From positions 1 to 64,000 of the forward strand of contig DASRDB010000015.1 of assembly GCA_035652815.1 (NCBI GenBank): a stretch of 64,000 nt of DNA, read 5' to 3'. The DNA is from DASRDB01 sp035652815. GTDB lineage: Bacteria > Chloroflexota > Ktedonobacteria > Ktedonobacterales > Ktedonobacteraceae. A model generated the notes under the pieces. That model was given only the letters and a program-made list of their open reading frames with translations, ran no database searches and was not told the DNA's origin. This document shows positions 27,278 to 36,745 of this stretch, in pieces (positions within the stretch are counted from its first letter, which is position 1; each line of letters begins with the position of its first letter). A program made the position numbers and the translations under genes.

Positions 27278-28078
27278 ATGGAGCTTTCGCTGAGACTTGA
27301 TTTACTGGGAATGGTGGAGGTACGCTATCTGCGTACAAGAGAGCGCTACCGTGATTGGCCCCCATTTTTATTGTTTGCCGCTTCACGCCAGGCCCGAATC
27401 CTGGCCTATCTCAATAAGGAAGCCGCCGAGCAATTGCACCAACAGATACTGGTTGTTGAAGAAGCTTCTGGACTGGGTCTGGATGATGGCGAAGATGATG
27501 AGCTAGATGATGAAAATGATCTGGAGGAGTCGAACGAGACAGGCACTTCATCGCGCAAAGAACTGGAGAGCGAAACAGCCCCACTGTCACCGGCTTTTGC
27601 CCAGGCGCTTGAGCGTTTGAACGAACTTGCCCGCCAGCGTTTGCCGGATGGTGGAAGTAATATACAGCAAAATAGTGAAGAATTAGATCTGGATGTAGAG
27701 TTGGAGGGCGAGGAGGACGCCCTTGAACAATTGCAGGATGCCTTCGTGCAGATGATGGACGTGGTACGCGAACTGGCTGAGGAACTTTCGACCGACGCGC
27801 TGAAGTTGACCGGGCGTTTTCGCTGCGTGCGTACTGATATCTATTTTACGCAGGCGGAGCCTGAAAGTGATGGAGAAGACACGCCTGCGCGAGGTAGCGA
27901 CGGCGGAGATAGCATGGTCGAACTCGACCTGATCTTACGCCTGTTTGAAGATGGCCGCAACAAGCCTGATGATTTGCCCGCCGTTGAACTAAGGCTCGAT
28001 GTAGATGATTTTGAACGTCTGCATGAAACACTTGATGTGGCGTTGGAGCGTGAAAGACGGAGCCGCCGCAAACGCTAA
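27278..28078 (+). CDS. Unknown acidic protein, 266 residues
   Basis: I do not recognise this protein. It is strongly acidic in the middle (DDGEDDELDDENDLEE near 70-85, and again near 145) and ends in a basic tail (RERRSRRKR). The flanks, about 1-60 and 165-260, look folded, with matching hydrophobic patterns (ELSLRLDLLGMVEVRYL and MVELDLILRLFEDG). It may be a duplicated alpha/beta domain split by an acidic linker. No signal peptide or membrane helix is present. GAGGAGGG lies just before ATG 27278, which is preferred over the upstream in-frame start. The M14 peptidase gene follows after 51 bases, so the two may be co-transcribed. Confidence 0.7.
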   Translation: MELSLRLDLLGMVEVRYLRTRERYRDWPPFLLFAASRQARILAYLNKEAAEQLHQQILVVEEASGLGLDDGEDDELDDENDLEESNETGTSSRKELESETAPLSPAFAQALERLNELARQRLPDGGSNIQQNSEELDLDVELEGEEDALEQLQDAFVQMMDVVRELAEELSTDALKLTGRFRCVRTDIYFTQAEPESDGEDTPARGSDGGDSMVELDLILRLFEDGRNKPDDLPAVELRLDVDDFERLHETLDVALERERRSRRKR

Positions 28079-28129
28079 AACCTCGTTTCCTACCTGCACT
28101 CTACTCTCTGTTCGAAAGGTTGTTTTTTT

Positions 28130-29830
28130 ATGGCTATTGTTCACCAGGAATTTGACCCTGAGAAAGGCGTACTTTCCTATTATACCTATGAGGTTTTAAC
28201 GCGCATTTTGCACGAGCTGGTCGAAGCCTATCCACACCTGGCAACCCTCGAATCGATTGGCAAAAGCTATGAAGGGCGCGAACTCTGGCTGGTCACACTG
28301 ACAAATCAGGCGACCGGCCCTGCGCTTGAAAAGCCCGCTTACTGGATCGATGGCAATACGCATGCCGGAGAGGTGACAGGCTCGACGGTAGTGCTTTATA
28401 CAATCTGGTCGTATTTGAAAAAGTATGGCTCTGATGAAAAAATTACCCATGTGTTAGACCGCTCGGCTATCTATCTCCTGCCCCGCCTGAGCGTTGATGG
28501 CGCGGAAAAGTTTTTGACCACGCCATACTATTTGCGCAGCAGCACCCGGCTGTATCCCTTTGAAGACGAGCGCGATGGCCTGTACCCGGAAGATATAGAT
28601 GGAGACGGCTGGATACTCGATATGAGGATCAAAGACCCCAATGGGGCGTGGAAGCGTTCTGACAAAGATTCGCGTATTATGCGTCGGCGGGATATCGACG
28701 AAGAGGGTGGAGACTATTACCATGTGTTGCCGGAAGGGCTGATCCGCAACTACGATGGCTACCTGATTCCGCTTGCTCCGCCTCGTGAGGGGATGGATAT
28801 CAATCGCAATTATCCTTACGAGTGGGCACCAGAAGGCGTTGAGCCGGGCGCGGGACCCTATCCGTTTTCTGAGCCGGAAACCAGGGCCGAGGCCGAGTTC
28901 TGGAGAACGCACCCGAATATTAATGGCATTTTGACTTATCATACCAGTGGTGGAGTCATTCTCCGGCCATATGGCACGCAGCCGGATGATAACATGCCGA
29001 CTGATGATCTTGATGTGTATAAACTGATCGGTGAGATGGGCACGAAGATCACGGGCTATCCAAGCGTCTCGGTCTATCATGGCTTCCGCTATCATCCAAA
29101 GGAAATCATGCATGGCGCGATGGATGATTTCGGGTATGACCATCACGGCTGGTTCGGTTTCACAACCGAGTTATGGGATTTGCCGGGCGAGGCTGGCGTT
29201 GCGCCGCGTGACTTCATTCCCTGGATTCGCTGGCATCCTGAAGAAGACGACCTGAAGCTGATGAAATGGAACGACGAGGTGATGGGGGGCGAGGCCTTTG
29301 AGAACTGGCGACCTTTTGAACATCCCCAGCTTGGCCCGGTTGAAATTGGCGGCTGGAAAGCCAAGCTGTATGAATATAACGCGCCGCTTCAATATCTACC
29401 TGATATGTGTGAGAAGCACAGCCGTTTCACGCTGGCGCACGCTTCGCTCAATCCTTATCTGAGCCTGCGGAACGTGGTAGTAGAGCGGCAGGGCGAGGAT
29501 GTCTTTCATGTATTGGCGGTGATAGAGAATAATAGCTTTCTGCCAACCTATACCAGCCAGAGGGCGCTTGAACGTAAGGATGTCCGCCCTATCGAAGTAG
29601 TCCTGCAATTACCTGATGACGTACATATAATTAGCGGCGAAAAACGACAGGAAGTGGGTCAACTCGAGGGACGTTCTAATAAAATCTGGAGCTGGTGGGC
29701 GAGTGCAACTCCGACCGATAACCGTTGCAAAGTTGAATGGGTACTTAAGGGGCAGGCAGGTTCGCAGGTGCAACTTACGGTCCTGTCACAACGAGCGGGA
29801 GTGATTCACCGAGAAATTACGTTGGAATAG
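28130..29830 (+). CDS. M14-family zinc carboxypeptidase
   Basis: This 566-residue protein is a zinc carboxypeptidase. The zinc ligands are in NTHAGEVTG (H and E, near 85) and TYHTSGG (H, near 267). The substrate arginine/asparagine region is MDINRNYPYEW (near 223), and the catalytic glutamate is in FTTELWD (near 346). An extra C-terminal domain of about 150 residues looks like a beta-sandwich. No signal peptide is seen, so it is probably cytosolic or exported by another route. It follows the acidic gene on the same strand. The M29 aminopeptidase upstream and the S9 peptidase downstream fit peptide catabolism. Confidence 0.9.
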   Translation: MAIVHQEFDPEKGVLSYYTYEVLTRILHELVEAYPHLATLESIGKSYEGRELWLVTLTNQATGPALEKPAYWIDGNTHAGEVTGSTVVLYTIWSYLKKYGSDEKITHVLDRSAIYLLPRLSVDGAEKFLTTPYYLRSSTRLYPFEDERDGLYPEDIDGDGWILDMRIKDPNGAWKRSDKDSRIMRRRDIDEEGGDYYHVLPEGLIRNYDGYLIPLAPPREGMDINRNYPYEWAPEGVEPGAGPYPFSEPETRAEAEFWRTHPNINGILTYHTSGGVILRPYGTQPDDNMPTDDLDVYKLIGEMGTKITGYPSVSVYHGFRYHPKEIMHGAMDDFGYDHHGWFGFTTELWDLPGEAGVAPRDFIPWIRWHPEEDDLKLMKWNDEVMGGEAFENWRPFEHPQLGPVEIGGWKAKLYEYNAPLQYLPDMCEKHSRFTLAHASLNPYLSLRNVVVERQGEDVFHVLAVIENNSFLPTYTSQRALERKDVRPIEVVLQLPDDVHIISGEKRQEVGQLEGRSNKIWSWWASATPTDNRCKVEWVLKGQAGSQVQLTVLSQRAGVIHREITLE

Positions 29831-29873
29831 GACGTGCCTTTCAATTTCCTGAAACGTGGAAAAAAGAGTTAAA

Positions 29874-29900
29874 AAGTACTAGTACTTGAACGTCTATAAT
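29874..29900 (+). promoter_or_regulatory. Palindrome next to a consensus -10 box, upstream of the MFS gene
   Basis: AAGTACTAGTACTT at 29874-29887 is a perfect 14-bp palindrome. A perfect TATAAT follows at 29895-29900. No good -35 box is visible, so the promoter may need an activator, or the palindrome may be an operator in the spacer. It lies about 180 bases before the MFS start. Confidence 0.5.
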
Positions 29901-30079
29901 GGTTGTTGAATCGAGGAAAATAGCCCTTCGAGCCTGTTGAGAAGTCAGATCAAAGGGGTTGTATTTTCGTGATAAGATAGGTGCTGTGTTACAGAAGCCA
30001 ATTCGCTGGCAAGCCCGTGTTGTATACAGCGAAGGCACGGCGAATGGATGCATAAACACAGAGGTATCTATTATAGAGG

Positions 30080-31456
30080 ATGGTGCAGTCGGTGAAAGTT
30101 ACTCGGCTCTCGTTGGGAGGGCAACTGATTCTGAACGTTTTGTGGTTTGCCCTGAATGCGCAATCAGCGGCGTTGTTGCCCATTGTTATCCCAGCGCAGA
30201 TTGTGTTGTTTATTTCTTCAACGCAGGTAGGAAGTGCTTCACAGGTCGCCTTTTTAAGCTGGTTGATGCTGGCGGCAGCGGCTATTACCCTCTTCATGCC
30301 GCCTATCATCGGGTCGCTCTCCGATCATACTCCGGGAAGTTGGGGGCGGAGGCGGCCCTATATTGTAATTGGCGGTCTGTTGTTGATTGCCAGTACGCCC
30401 CTACTGGTGAATGCAGGCAGTATAGCCATTTTCCTGGCCGGACTGGCGCTGCTGCTGGTTGGAAAAAACATCCTCACTCCGGCCTATCAGAGTCTGCTCC
30501 CCGATCGGGTGCCTGTCGAACAGCGCGGCGAATCGGCTGGGTATATTGGCGGCATGACAATCCTGGGAAATGTAGTAGGACTGGGCCTTGCGGCGTGGCT
30601 GCTCAGTGGTCTGAACCAGCACTCGCTCAATGCAAACTTAATTCGCACCAACGCAGGTATTTACTATCTAGTCACGGCGGTTCTGGTGTTGTTGGGCGTC
30701 CTGGTGACAGTCTTTGGCGTGCGGGAAGTTCCGCTTTTGACCGGCATAGCGAAGGAAGGAACGGCCAGTAAAAAGTCGTTTGGCCGATTGGTGCGCGAGC
30801 ATTTACAGGGTTGGATTACTCCCTGGCACAATTTCAACTTCACCGTTGTTTTTCTCACACGCGCCTCGCTCATGCTGGGTCTCGCGCTGTTCATGACCTA
30901 TATCGAGTACTACTTTGCCTCGGTACAGCACGTGGCGAATTTTGTGGTCGTGACGGGCATTGTCGCCATTCTCGCGCTCGGAGGTGCTGTAATAAGTGGT
31001 GTCATATCTGGCATCCTCTCAGACCGCATCAAGCGGCGCGCCCCGGTGGTCTGTGTGGCGACAATCTTCATGAGCCTGGCATCGTTCGCGTTTGTGATTT
31101 TTCCAAGTGGTCTGGTGGCCTGGCTCTGGCCCCTGGGCGTCCTCTTTGGTTTAGGGTATGGAGCGTTTTCAAGTGTTGATTGGGCACTCTCCATCGATGT
31201 GTTGCCCTGTCTGGAAAAGGCAGGAAAAGACCTGGGAGTATATAATGCCTCGGCTACTGTGCCGACCATCATGGCCCCGGTAGTTGGTGGTATGATAATC
31301 AATGCGTCAGCAGCCTTTGGACAGACGGCGCTTGGCTATCGTCTGGTCTTTGGCGCGGCGGCATTGTTTTTATTGCTTTCAGCCTTTGGCATACTCCTGG
31401 TAAAAGAGCAGCACAGAGGTAATATCACCAAAGAGGAACAAAAGGATGTCGCCTGA
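30080..31456 (+). CDS. MFS transporter
   Basis: This 458-residue protein has about twelve hydrophobic segments spread along its length. The loop after helix 2 has the major facilitator motif GSLSDHTPGSWGRRRPY (near 75-91), with a partial repeat GILSDRIKRRAP in the second half. The long central loop and GRRRPY resemble the sugar-proton (GPH) type of MFS carrier, but the substrate cannot be assigned. The stop codon overlaps the S9 peptidase gene by 11 bases, which implies translational coupling and suggests the carrier handles peptides or peptide products. A GTG four codons downstream is an alternative start. Confidence 0.85.
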   Translation: MVQSVKVTRLSLGGQLILNVLWFALNAQSAALLPIVIPAQIVLFISSTQVGSASQVAFLSWLMLAAAAITLFMPPIIGSLSDHTPGSWGRRRPYIVIGGLLLIASTPLLVNAGSIAIFLAGLALLLVGKNILTPAYQSLLPDRVPVEQRGESAGYIGGMTILGNVVGLGLAAWLLSGLNQHSLNANLIRTNAGIYYLVTAVLVLLGVLVTVFGVREVPLLTGIAKEGTASKKSFGRLVREHLQGWITPWHNFNFTVVFLTRASLMLGLALFMTYIEYYFASVQHVANFVVVTGIVAILALGGAVISGVISGILSDRIKRRAPVVCVATIFMSLASFAFVIFPSGLVAWLWPLGVLFGLGYGAFSSVDWALSIDVLPCLEKAGKDLGVYNASATVPTIMAPVVGGMIINASAAFGQTALGYRLVFGAAALFLLLSAFGILLVKEQHRGNITKEEQKDVA

Positions 31457-33488
31457 TCTGAGAAATATCACGATTGAAGACCTCTACAAATTTAAGTTTG
31501 TCAGCCAGCCTCGTATATCTCCTGATGGGCAGCGCGTGGCGTTTGTGTTGACGACTATCGATGAGCGCAAGCATGAATACCGCTCGTCGATCTGGATGAT
31601 ACCGCGCGAGGGTGGCGAGGCTCAACGCCTGACATCTGGTCCGGCCAATGCGCATACTCCTGTCTGGTCGCCTGATGGACGCTGGTTGGCCTTTGTGTCT
31701 GACCGCGAAGGCGACATGACTGGTAAGAGCGAGAAAGATGCCAAAAAGCTGGGGAAGGGCAAGCAGCAGATCTGGTTATTGCCAACAGGCGGCGGCGAGG
31801 CCCATCAGTTGACCTTCATACAGCATGGAGCAGTGTATCCTGTCTGGTCGCCTGATAGTAAGCGGCTCATATTTTTGGCCCAGGTTGGGCCAGAAGATGA
31901 AGAGACCGAAGACGGCAAGCCGCTGCCCAAAGTGCGCGTCATTGATCGGCTCTGGTACAGGCTGGATGGTGTCGGCTTTATTCATGAGAAACGCACGCAT
32001 CTGTTTGTGGTAGATGTAGCGGGTGGCGAACCGCAGCAACTCACCAATGGCGATTGGGATGATGGCGATCCAGCCTGGTCCCCCGATGGTTCGCGCATTG
32101 CTTTTGTCTCTAGCCGGGCCGAGGATCGATGGCGACTGCCATCTCCTGATGTCTATGTACTGGAACTGGCAAATGGAAAGGTCGGAGAGCCGAGATGCCT
32201 GACCGATGGCTCGCTTTCATGTAGCGCGCCTTCGTGGTCGAAAGATGGACAGGCTATTGCCTTTCTTGCCTCACTGAAATTGCGTTCGGGTGGTCATGTT
32301 GATATATATACGATACCGTCGAATGTGGAGCGCAGCAAAGCAACCTGCCTGACCTGGGACTTTGATGGCAGCTTCCAGGACTGGACAAACAGCGATGTTG
32401 GCGATGAGCATCTTTCGCCCGCCCCAACATGGTCAGCCGATGGAAAAACTATCTATGCCCTGGCATCATATCATGGCGCAACCCGTGTCTATTCTATTCC
32501 AGTGGGGGGTGCAGGCAAAGAGTTGCCAACGCTAACTCCTGGCAATATTCATGTGCGCGACTTCAGCGTTGACACGGCGGGGGACAGGATGGCCTTGTTG
32601 ATTGCCAACCCGACCCAGTTGCAAGAGGTGTTTGTGCGCTCAACTGAGCCATCGGGCGAATTGAAGCGTGTGACCGGCTTCAACACCGATCTTTTGAGCG
32701 AAATGGCCCTTTCGACACCTGAATATATGCCGTATACAGGATATGAAGGCTGGCCAATAGATGGCTGGGTGATGAAGCCGCGAGATTTCGACTCTGCAAA
32801 GAAATACCCGTTGATTGTCGAGATTCACGGTGGCCCCGCGACGCAGTACGGCTACGGCTTTTTCCACGAGATGCAATTGCTTACGGCGGCAGGCTATGTT
32901 GTCCTGTACACCAATCCGCGTGGCAGCATCGGCTATGGACGTGACTTCTCCCTTGCAGTGCGCGGATCCTGGGGCGAAAAGGATTCGCTAGATATTCTGG
33001 CGGGTGTAGATGCGCTGGTGCAGAAGGGCTATATTGACGAATCGCGTATTGGCGTGACCGGCGGCAGCTATGGTGGTTTCATGACCAACTGGCTGGTTGG
33101 ACATAGCGACCGCTTCAAGGCAGCAGTCACGCAGCGCAGCGTGGTCAATCTGGCTTCCGACTTCGGCTCATGTGACTTTGGCTGGACATTCGCGGATGAT
33201 GAGCTTGATACCACCCCCTGGGATGACCTGGAACGCTACATGCGCATGTCACCTATTACCTACGTCAAGAACATCCATACGCCGCTTCTGATTTTGCATA
33301 GTGAACAAGACTTGCGCTGCAATATCGAGCAGGCCGAGCAACTCTTCGCCGCCCTGAAATATCTGGGGCGCGAAGTCCTTTTTGTGCGCTTTGAAGGGCA
33401 GAGTCACGGCCTCTCACGCGGCGGCCATCCTCATTCGCGCCTGGAACGCTTACGGCACATTCTCGGCTGGTTTGAGAAGTACCTGTAG
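31446..33488 (+). CDS. S9-family prolyl oligopeptidase-type peptidase
   Basis: This 680-residue serine peptidase has an N-terminal seven-bladed propeller with TolB/WD40-like blades (SPDGQRVAFV, SPDGRWLAFVS, SPDSKRLIFL, SPDGSRIAFVS). A C-terminal alpha/beta hydrolase domain follows. The triad is visible: serine in GGSYGGFM (near 545), aspartate in HSEQDLRCN (near 622) and histidine in GQSHGLSRGGHP (near 657). It probably cleaves short peptides or acyl-peptides in the cytosol, since no signal peptide is present. It overlaps the MFS gene by 11 bases. A 27-bp perfect hairpin follows, separating it from the catabolic operon. Confidence 0.93.
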   Translation: MSPDLRNITIEDLYKFKFVSQPRISPDGQRVAFVLTTIDERKHEYRSSIWMIPREGGEAQRLTSGPANAHTPVWSPDGRWLAFVSDREGDMTGKSEKDAKKLGKGKQQIWLLPTGGGEAHQLTFIQHGAVYPVWSPDSKRLIFLAQVGPEDEETEDGKPLPKVRVIDRLWYRLDGVGFIHEKRTHLFVVDVAGGEPQQLTNGDWDDGDPAWSPDGSRIAFVSSRAEDRWRLPSPDVYVLELANGKVGEPRCLTDGSLSCSAPSWSKDGQAIAFLASLKLRSGGHVDIYTIPSNVERSKATCLTWDFDGSFQDWTNSDVGDEHLSPAPTWSADGKTIYALASYHGATRVYSIPVGGAGKELPTLTPGNIHVRDFSVDTAGDRMALLIANPTQLQEVFVRSTEPSGELKRVTGFNTDLLSEMALSTPEYMPYTGYEGWPIDGWVMKPRDFDSAKKYPLIVEIHGGPATQYGYGFFHEMQLLTAAGYVVLYTNPRGSIGYGRDFSLAVRGSWGEKDSLDILAGVDALVQKGYIDESRIGVTGGSYGGFMTNWLVGHSDRFKAAVTQRSVVNLASDFGSCDFGWTFADDELDTTPWDDLERYMRMSPITYVKNIHTPLLILHSEQDLRCNIEQAEQLFAALKYLGREVLFVRFEGQSHGLSRGGHPHSRLERLRHILGWFEKYL

Positions 33489-33491
33489 AGA

Positions 33492-33558
33492 GAACAAAAA
33501 AGAAATCCATCGTTCACCCGCACCGAATGCAGGTGAACGATGGATTTCTTTTTTGTTC
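33492..33558. terminator. Very strong bidirectional-type terminator
   Basis: A perfect 27-bp inverted repeat (33492-33518 with 33532-33558) surrounds a 13-base loop. The arms contain A6 on the left and T6 on the right, so it can act as an intrinsic terminator in either direction. It starts four bases after the S9 peptidase stop. Confidence 0.9.
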
Positions 33559-33561
33559 ACC

Positions 33562-33590
33562 TTGACTTTCGATTATCGATAATCTATACT
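33562..33590 (+). promoter_or_regulatory. Promoter with palindromic operator for the catabolic operon
   Basis: TTGACT (33562-33567) and TATACT (33585-33590) are spaced by exactly 17 bases. Fourteen of those bases, 33571-33584, form the perfect palindrome GATTATCGATAATC. It lies about 70 bases before the first gene. Binding in the spacer would block RNA polymerase. The GntR-type protein encoded second in the operon is the obvious candidate ligand-responsive repressor (inference). Confidence 0.75.
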
Positions 33591-33661
33591 TTCTTCAGTG
33601 TTATGTAACCTTGTAGGTCACCGCTGATTCTGTTTCTTATTTGCTTCAAGGAGGAAGTCCT

Positions 33662-35395
33662 ATGACGACCACAGGTGCGCAGGCCCTCGGTACTTTCTTT
33701 GGTGATGCAGAGTTCCCTATCGAGTGGAAAGAAGGCGAGCGGGAACTTTTCTGGATATACGACGACCTGCACATCCCCAATCCTGTTTCTCCGATGTTCT
33801 TTGATATTGGCGGCTGGTGGCTCACCTGCGACCACATGTTCCGCCGTTTCGGCACCCCTTTTGCCTGTGACTGGATCGCGAAAAATATCAATGGCTACGT
33901 GTATACGGCTGCTGTTCCCGCCGATTCATCGATTCATGCCGAGGCAACAGAGTACCAGAGCCGCTATGTTCCGCGTGTTCCGCGTGATCCATCCTATCCG
34001 GTAAAAATTGGTGCGTATATGGGCGCGGTTTTGCCGCACTACGCCGCGAACTTCCTGGATTGGTGGCGAGAGCGCCTGCGCCCGGAGATGGAGCGTAATT
34101 TTGCCTATCTCGACAATTACGACAAGGAACATGCAAGCCTGGTCGAGCTGGCTGTTTTGCTCGAGGATGCCATCGATATTCACGACCGCCACTGGAAGAT
34201 TCACTGGATGCTGAACTTTGCCCAGTTCTCATCCACGCTCAATCTGAATGCGGTCATTCAAGAAGTGAAGGGACAGGTAGATCCCAGCTTGATGGGCCGT
34301 TTGCAAAGCTCGGTTGAAGATCGCAACTGGGACTCAATTGAGGCCTTGTGGCGGATCAAAGAAGAGATCAAGAGCGACCCGGAACTTACGCAGGCTTTCA
34401 AAGGCGAGACAGCCGGAGATGTCATGCGCAACTTGCAGGATTCTGAGCGAGGACGCCGTTTGATCGCTGAACGGATTGAGCCGTATCAGCAGGAATTTGG
34501 CTACAAATCAATCTGGTCGCACGAGTTTGCTTATCCTACCTGGAAGGAAAATCCATTACCGCTCATTGAAATGGTGCGCGGTTATCTGGAGACCGACTAC
34601 GACTATCCCAAGACGATCAACGCCGTCAAGGAAGACCTCGACAAGGCTATTCACGAGCTGATGGATGATGTGCCAGCAGGTGAGGGCCGCAACAAGCTGC
34701 AAAATGCGCTCGACCTATCGTTGCGTATGAACCCGCTCACACCCGACCACCACTTTTACATTGATCAGGGAACGAATGCGCGGCTGCGGATTGTGCTGAT
34801 TGCCATTGGCAAGAAGCTGGTTGAGGCGGGCGTGCTGGACGATCCTGAAGATGTGATGTTCCTGCGCTATAACGAACTGCGTGTGCTGATGGCGAATCCT
34901 GCCACGTTTGATGCTCGTACTCTTGCCTCCGAGAGGCGAGATGAACACGAAGAGGCTTATCGCATTCGCCCACGTGAATGGGTTGGTACAGCAACGCAGG
35001 TCGCTCTGGATTTCCCATACAACGCGCTATGGGGTTTTCCAGAGAAGTTTTACCGTGAACCACCGCAGAAAACGGGAGAGATCAAGGGACTTGCGGCTTC
35101 GCCCGGTGTGATCGAAGGGCCAGCGCGTCATGTCACCTCGCTTGATGAGTTCAACCAGGTCAAGGAAGGCGAAATTCTGGTCTGCCGGATGACCAATCCT
35201 GCCTGGGTTGTGCTGTTTACGAAGATTGTAGGGCTGGTGACTGACGCGGGTGGAGTCACCTCCCATCCCGCCGTCGTTTCCCGCGAGTTTAATATTCCAG
35301 CCGTCGTTGGCACATCCAATGCGACTGAGCGCATCAAAACGGGTGATCGTATCCGCGTCAATGGCTCTACCGGTGTCGTTGAGGTTCTGTCGTGA
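33662..35395 (+). CDS. PEP-utilising-enzyme-like dikinase subunit with swivelling phosphohistidine domain
   Basis: This 577-residue protein ends in the mobile domain of PEP synthase/PPDK enzymes: ASPGVIEGPARHV, then GGVTSHPAVVSREF with the phospho-accepting histidine near 535, then IPAVVGT. The first 480 residues are a distinct, largely helical domain that I cannot name. They do not carry the ATP-grasp domain, which is encoded by the gene at 36738. This split resembles phenylphosphate synthase and rifampin phosphotransferase, where ATP phosphorylates a histidine that then phosphorylates a small molecule. The substrate is unknown. AAGGAGG precedes ATG 33662. First gene of the operon; its stop codon overlaps the next GTG. 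Confidence 0.8.
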   Translation: MTTTGAQALGTFFGDAEFPIEWKEGERELFWIYDDLHIPNPVSPMFFDIGGWWLTCDHMFRRFGTPFACDWIAKNINGYVYTAAVPADSSIHAEATEYQSRYVPRVPRDPSYPVKIGAYMGAVLPHYAANFLDWWRERLRPEMERNFAYLDNYDKEHASLVELAVLLEDAIDIHDRHWKIHWMLNFAQFSSTLNLNAVIQEVKGQVDPSLMGRLQSSVEDRNWDSIEALWRIKEEIKSDPELTQAFKGETAGDVMRNLQDSERGRRLIAERIEPYQQEFGYKSIWSHEFAYPTWKENPLPLIEMVRGYLETDYDYPKTINAVKEDLDKAIHELMDDVPAGEGRNKLQNALDLSLRMNPLTPDHHFYIDQGTNARLRIVLIAIGKKLVEAGVLDDPEDVMFLRYNELRVLMANPATFDARTLASERRDEHEEAYRIRPREWVGTATQVALDFPYNALWGFPEKFYREPPQKTGEIKGLAASPGVIEGPARHVTSLDEFNQVKEGEILVCRMTNPAWVVLFTKIVGLVTDAGGVTSHPAVVSREFNIPAVVGTSNATERIKTGDRIRVNGSTGVVEVLS

Positions 35396-36042
35396 ATTTA
35401 AACCGGACGGTCTTGCGCGACCAGGTGAGAGAGATTCTGCTCAAACGCATTCTTGATGGGGAGTACAAACCGGGCGACCGACTTGTGGAGATGCATATCG
35501 CACAGGAGTTTGAAATCAGCCAGGCTCCTGTGCGTGAGGCCTTGCGCGAACTGGAAGCGCTTGGCTTCGTTGAGTCGGAACCCTACCGGGGAACACGTGT
35601 GAGAGCCGTTACGAAGTCGGAACTGACAGAAATTTATCCTGTGCGGGCCGCGCTCGAGGAAGTTGCGGCCCGAGCGGCGGCGCAACGCCTCGAAAATGTC
35701 GAGGCCCTTGAGGCAGAACTGAGAGCAATGCACGCGGCTGCGAAAAAGGGCGACCTGTACGAGCAGGTGAAGCATGATGTCGAGTTTCATCGCCTCATTG
35801 TTGAAGCCTCAGGCAATCGAGTCTTGCAAGATATGTGGAGATCGTTGCGCATCGAGGCGCGCACTTTGATCAGTGTGCTGAAAATTGGTATAAGCGGAGA
35901 CGAACTTGCTGAAATGCACCGGCCCGTCCTTGAAGCGCTTGCCGAGCGAGATGGGGAGAAGGCCGGTTTACTGATACGCAAACACGTTGAATACTTCGGC
36001 GAGTTGATTATGAAAGGAGATTCTGGTGACTCGTCTGGTTGA
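35392..36042 (+). CDS. GntR-family regulator, FCD (FadR-like) type
   Basis: This 216-residue regulator has an N-terminal winged helix-turn-helix (about 8-72) with the family motif ISQAPVREALRELEALGFVE. A helical FCD ligand-binding domain follows, with likely metal-binding residues in KHDVEFHRLIVEASGN and in the C-terminal LLIRKHVEYF. FCD regulators usually repress catabolic genes for organic acids or aromatics until an intermediate binds. It starts at GTG, overlapping the previous stop by four bases (GTGA), and lies inside the operon, so it probably controls its own expression through the palindrome at 33571-33584. Confidence 0.92.
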   Translation: MNLNRTVLRDQVREILLKRILDGEYKPGDRLVEMHIAQEFEISQAPVREALRELEALGFVESEPYRGTRVRAVTKSELTEIYPVRAALEEVAARAAAQRLENVEALEAELRAMHAAAKKGDLYEQVKHDVEFHRLIVEASGNRVLQDMWRSLRIEARTLISVLKIGISGDELAEMHRPVLEALAERDGEKAGLLIRKHVEYFGELIMKGDSGDSSG

Positions 36043-36745
36043 TCTCTCAATGCCGGTACATCGCGATATGCTGACTTTCCCCCAAATTCAGCCACCGACA
36101 ATGCTGATGTACGAGAGCTGGACTGAATTTGCCGAGCGCATTGGCGCAGCCGCGTATGGCGCGAAGTGGCTCACAGCCTCATATCTCTACATCGCGGGCG
36201 ATCATGTTGGAACGCACTGCGATGCAGTCAAGCACATTCGCGGCCCTGAAGCGCCGGGTCCTGAAGGCATTCCCCTCGAGTATTGCTATTCTGACGGAGT
36301 CGTACTTGACTTTCGCCACAAGCCTTACGGTTCGCGCATCTTTGTAGAAGATATCGAGGAAGCGCTGAAGAAAATAGACTACACACTGAAGGAGCGCAAT
36401 ATCGTTCTTATTCAGACGGGCGCATCGGCTTACAATACTGAGAAACGCTATCTGACCGATCATTGCGGCATGACTGCTGAAGCCACCCGCTATCTGATCT
36501 CAAAGGGTGTGCGGATGATGGGCACCGATGCCGTGACGTTTGATCCGCCGGTCTGGGCCATGTTTGAGCAGAAGCATTTCTGGGAAGCGCACCTGGTCAT
36601 GATGGACGAGGACTACTGGCACATCGAAAACCTGACCAACCTGGATCAACTCCCGCCGCATGGTTTCAAATTGTCTGTTTTTCCAATTAAGTGGGTTGGT
36701 ATGACGGCTGCACCTGTACGAGCGGTGGGGATTATTGATGAGTAA
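36026..36745 (+). CDS. Cyclase-family metal-dependent hydrolase 1 (kynurenine formamidase-like)
   Basis: This 239-residue protein belongs to the cyclase family, which includes kynurenine formamidase, isatin hydrolase and other amide- or lactam-opening enzymes. The metal-binding motif is complete: HVGTHCDAVKH, near 54-64. The family start MTRLVDLSMPVHRDM also fits. It starts at GTG 36026 with AAAGGAG upstream, overlapping the regulator gene by 17 bases. In the operon context it may open a ring or hydrolyse an amide of the pathway intermediate (inference). The protein is cytosolic and of normal length. Confidence 0.85.
   Translation: MTRLVDLSMPVHRDMLTFPQIQPPTMLMYESWTEFAERIGAAAYGAKWLTASYLYIAGDHVGTHCDAVKHIRGPEAPGPEGIPLEYCYSDGVVLDFRHKPYGSRIFVEDIEEALKKIDYTLKERNIVLIQTGASAYNTEKRYLTDHCGMTAEATRYLISKGVRMMGTDAVTFDPPVWAMFEQKHFWEAHLVMMDEDYWHIENLTNLDQLPPHGFKLSVFPIKWVGMTAAPVRAVGIIDE

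Noticed and set aside
29959..30771. 270-codon + frame overlapping the MFS gene
   Set aside because: The overlapping frame at 30080 encodes a clear MFS transporter; this one has shadow-type composition.
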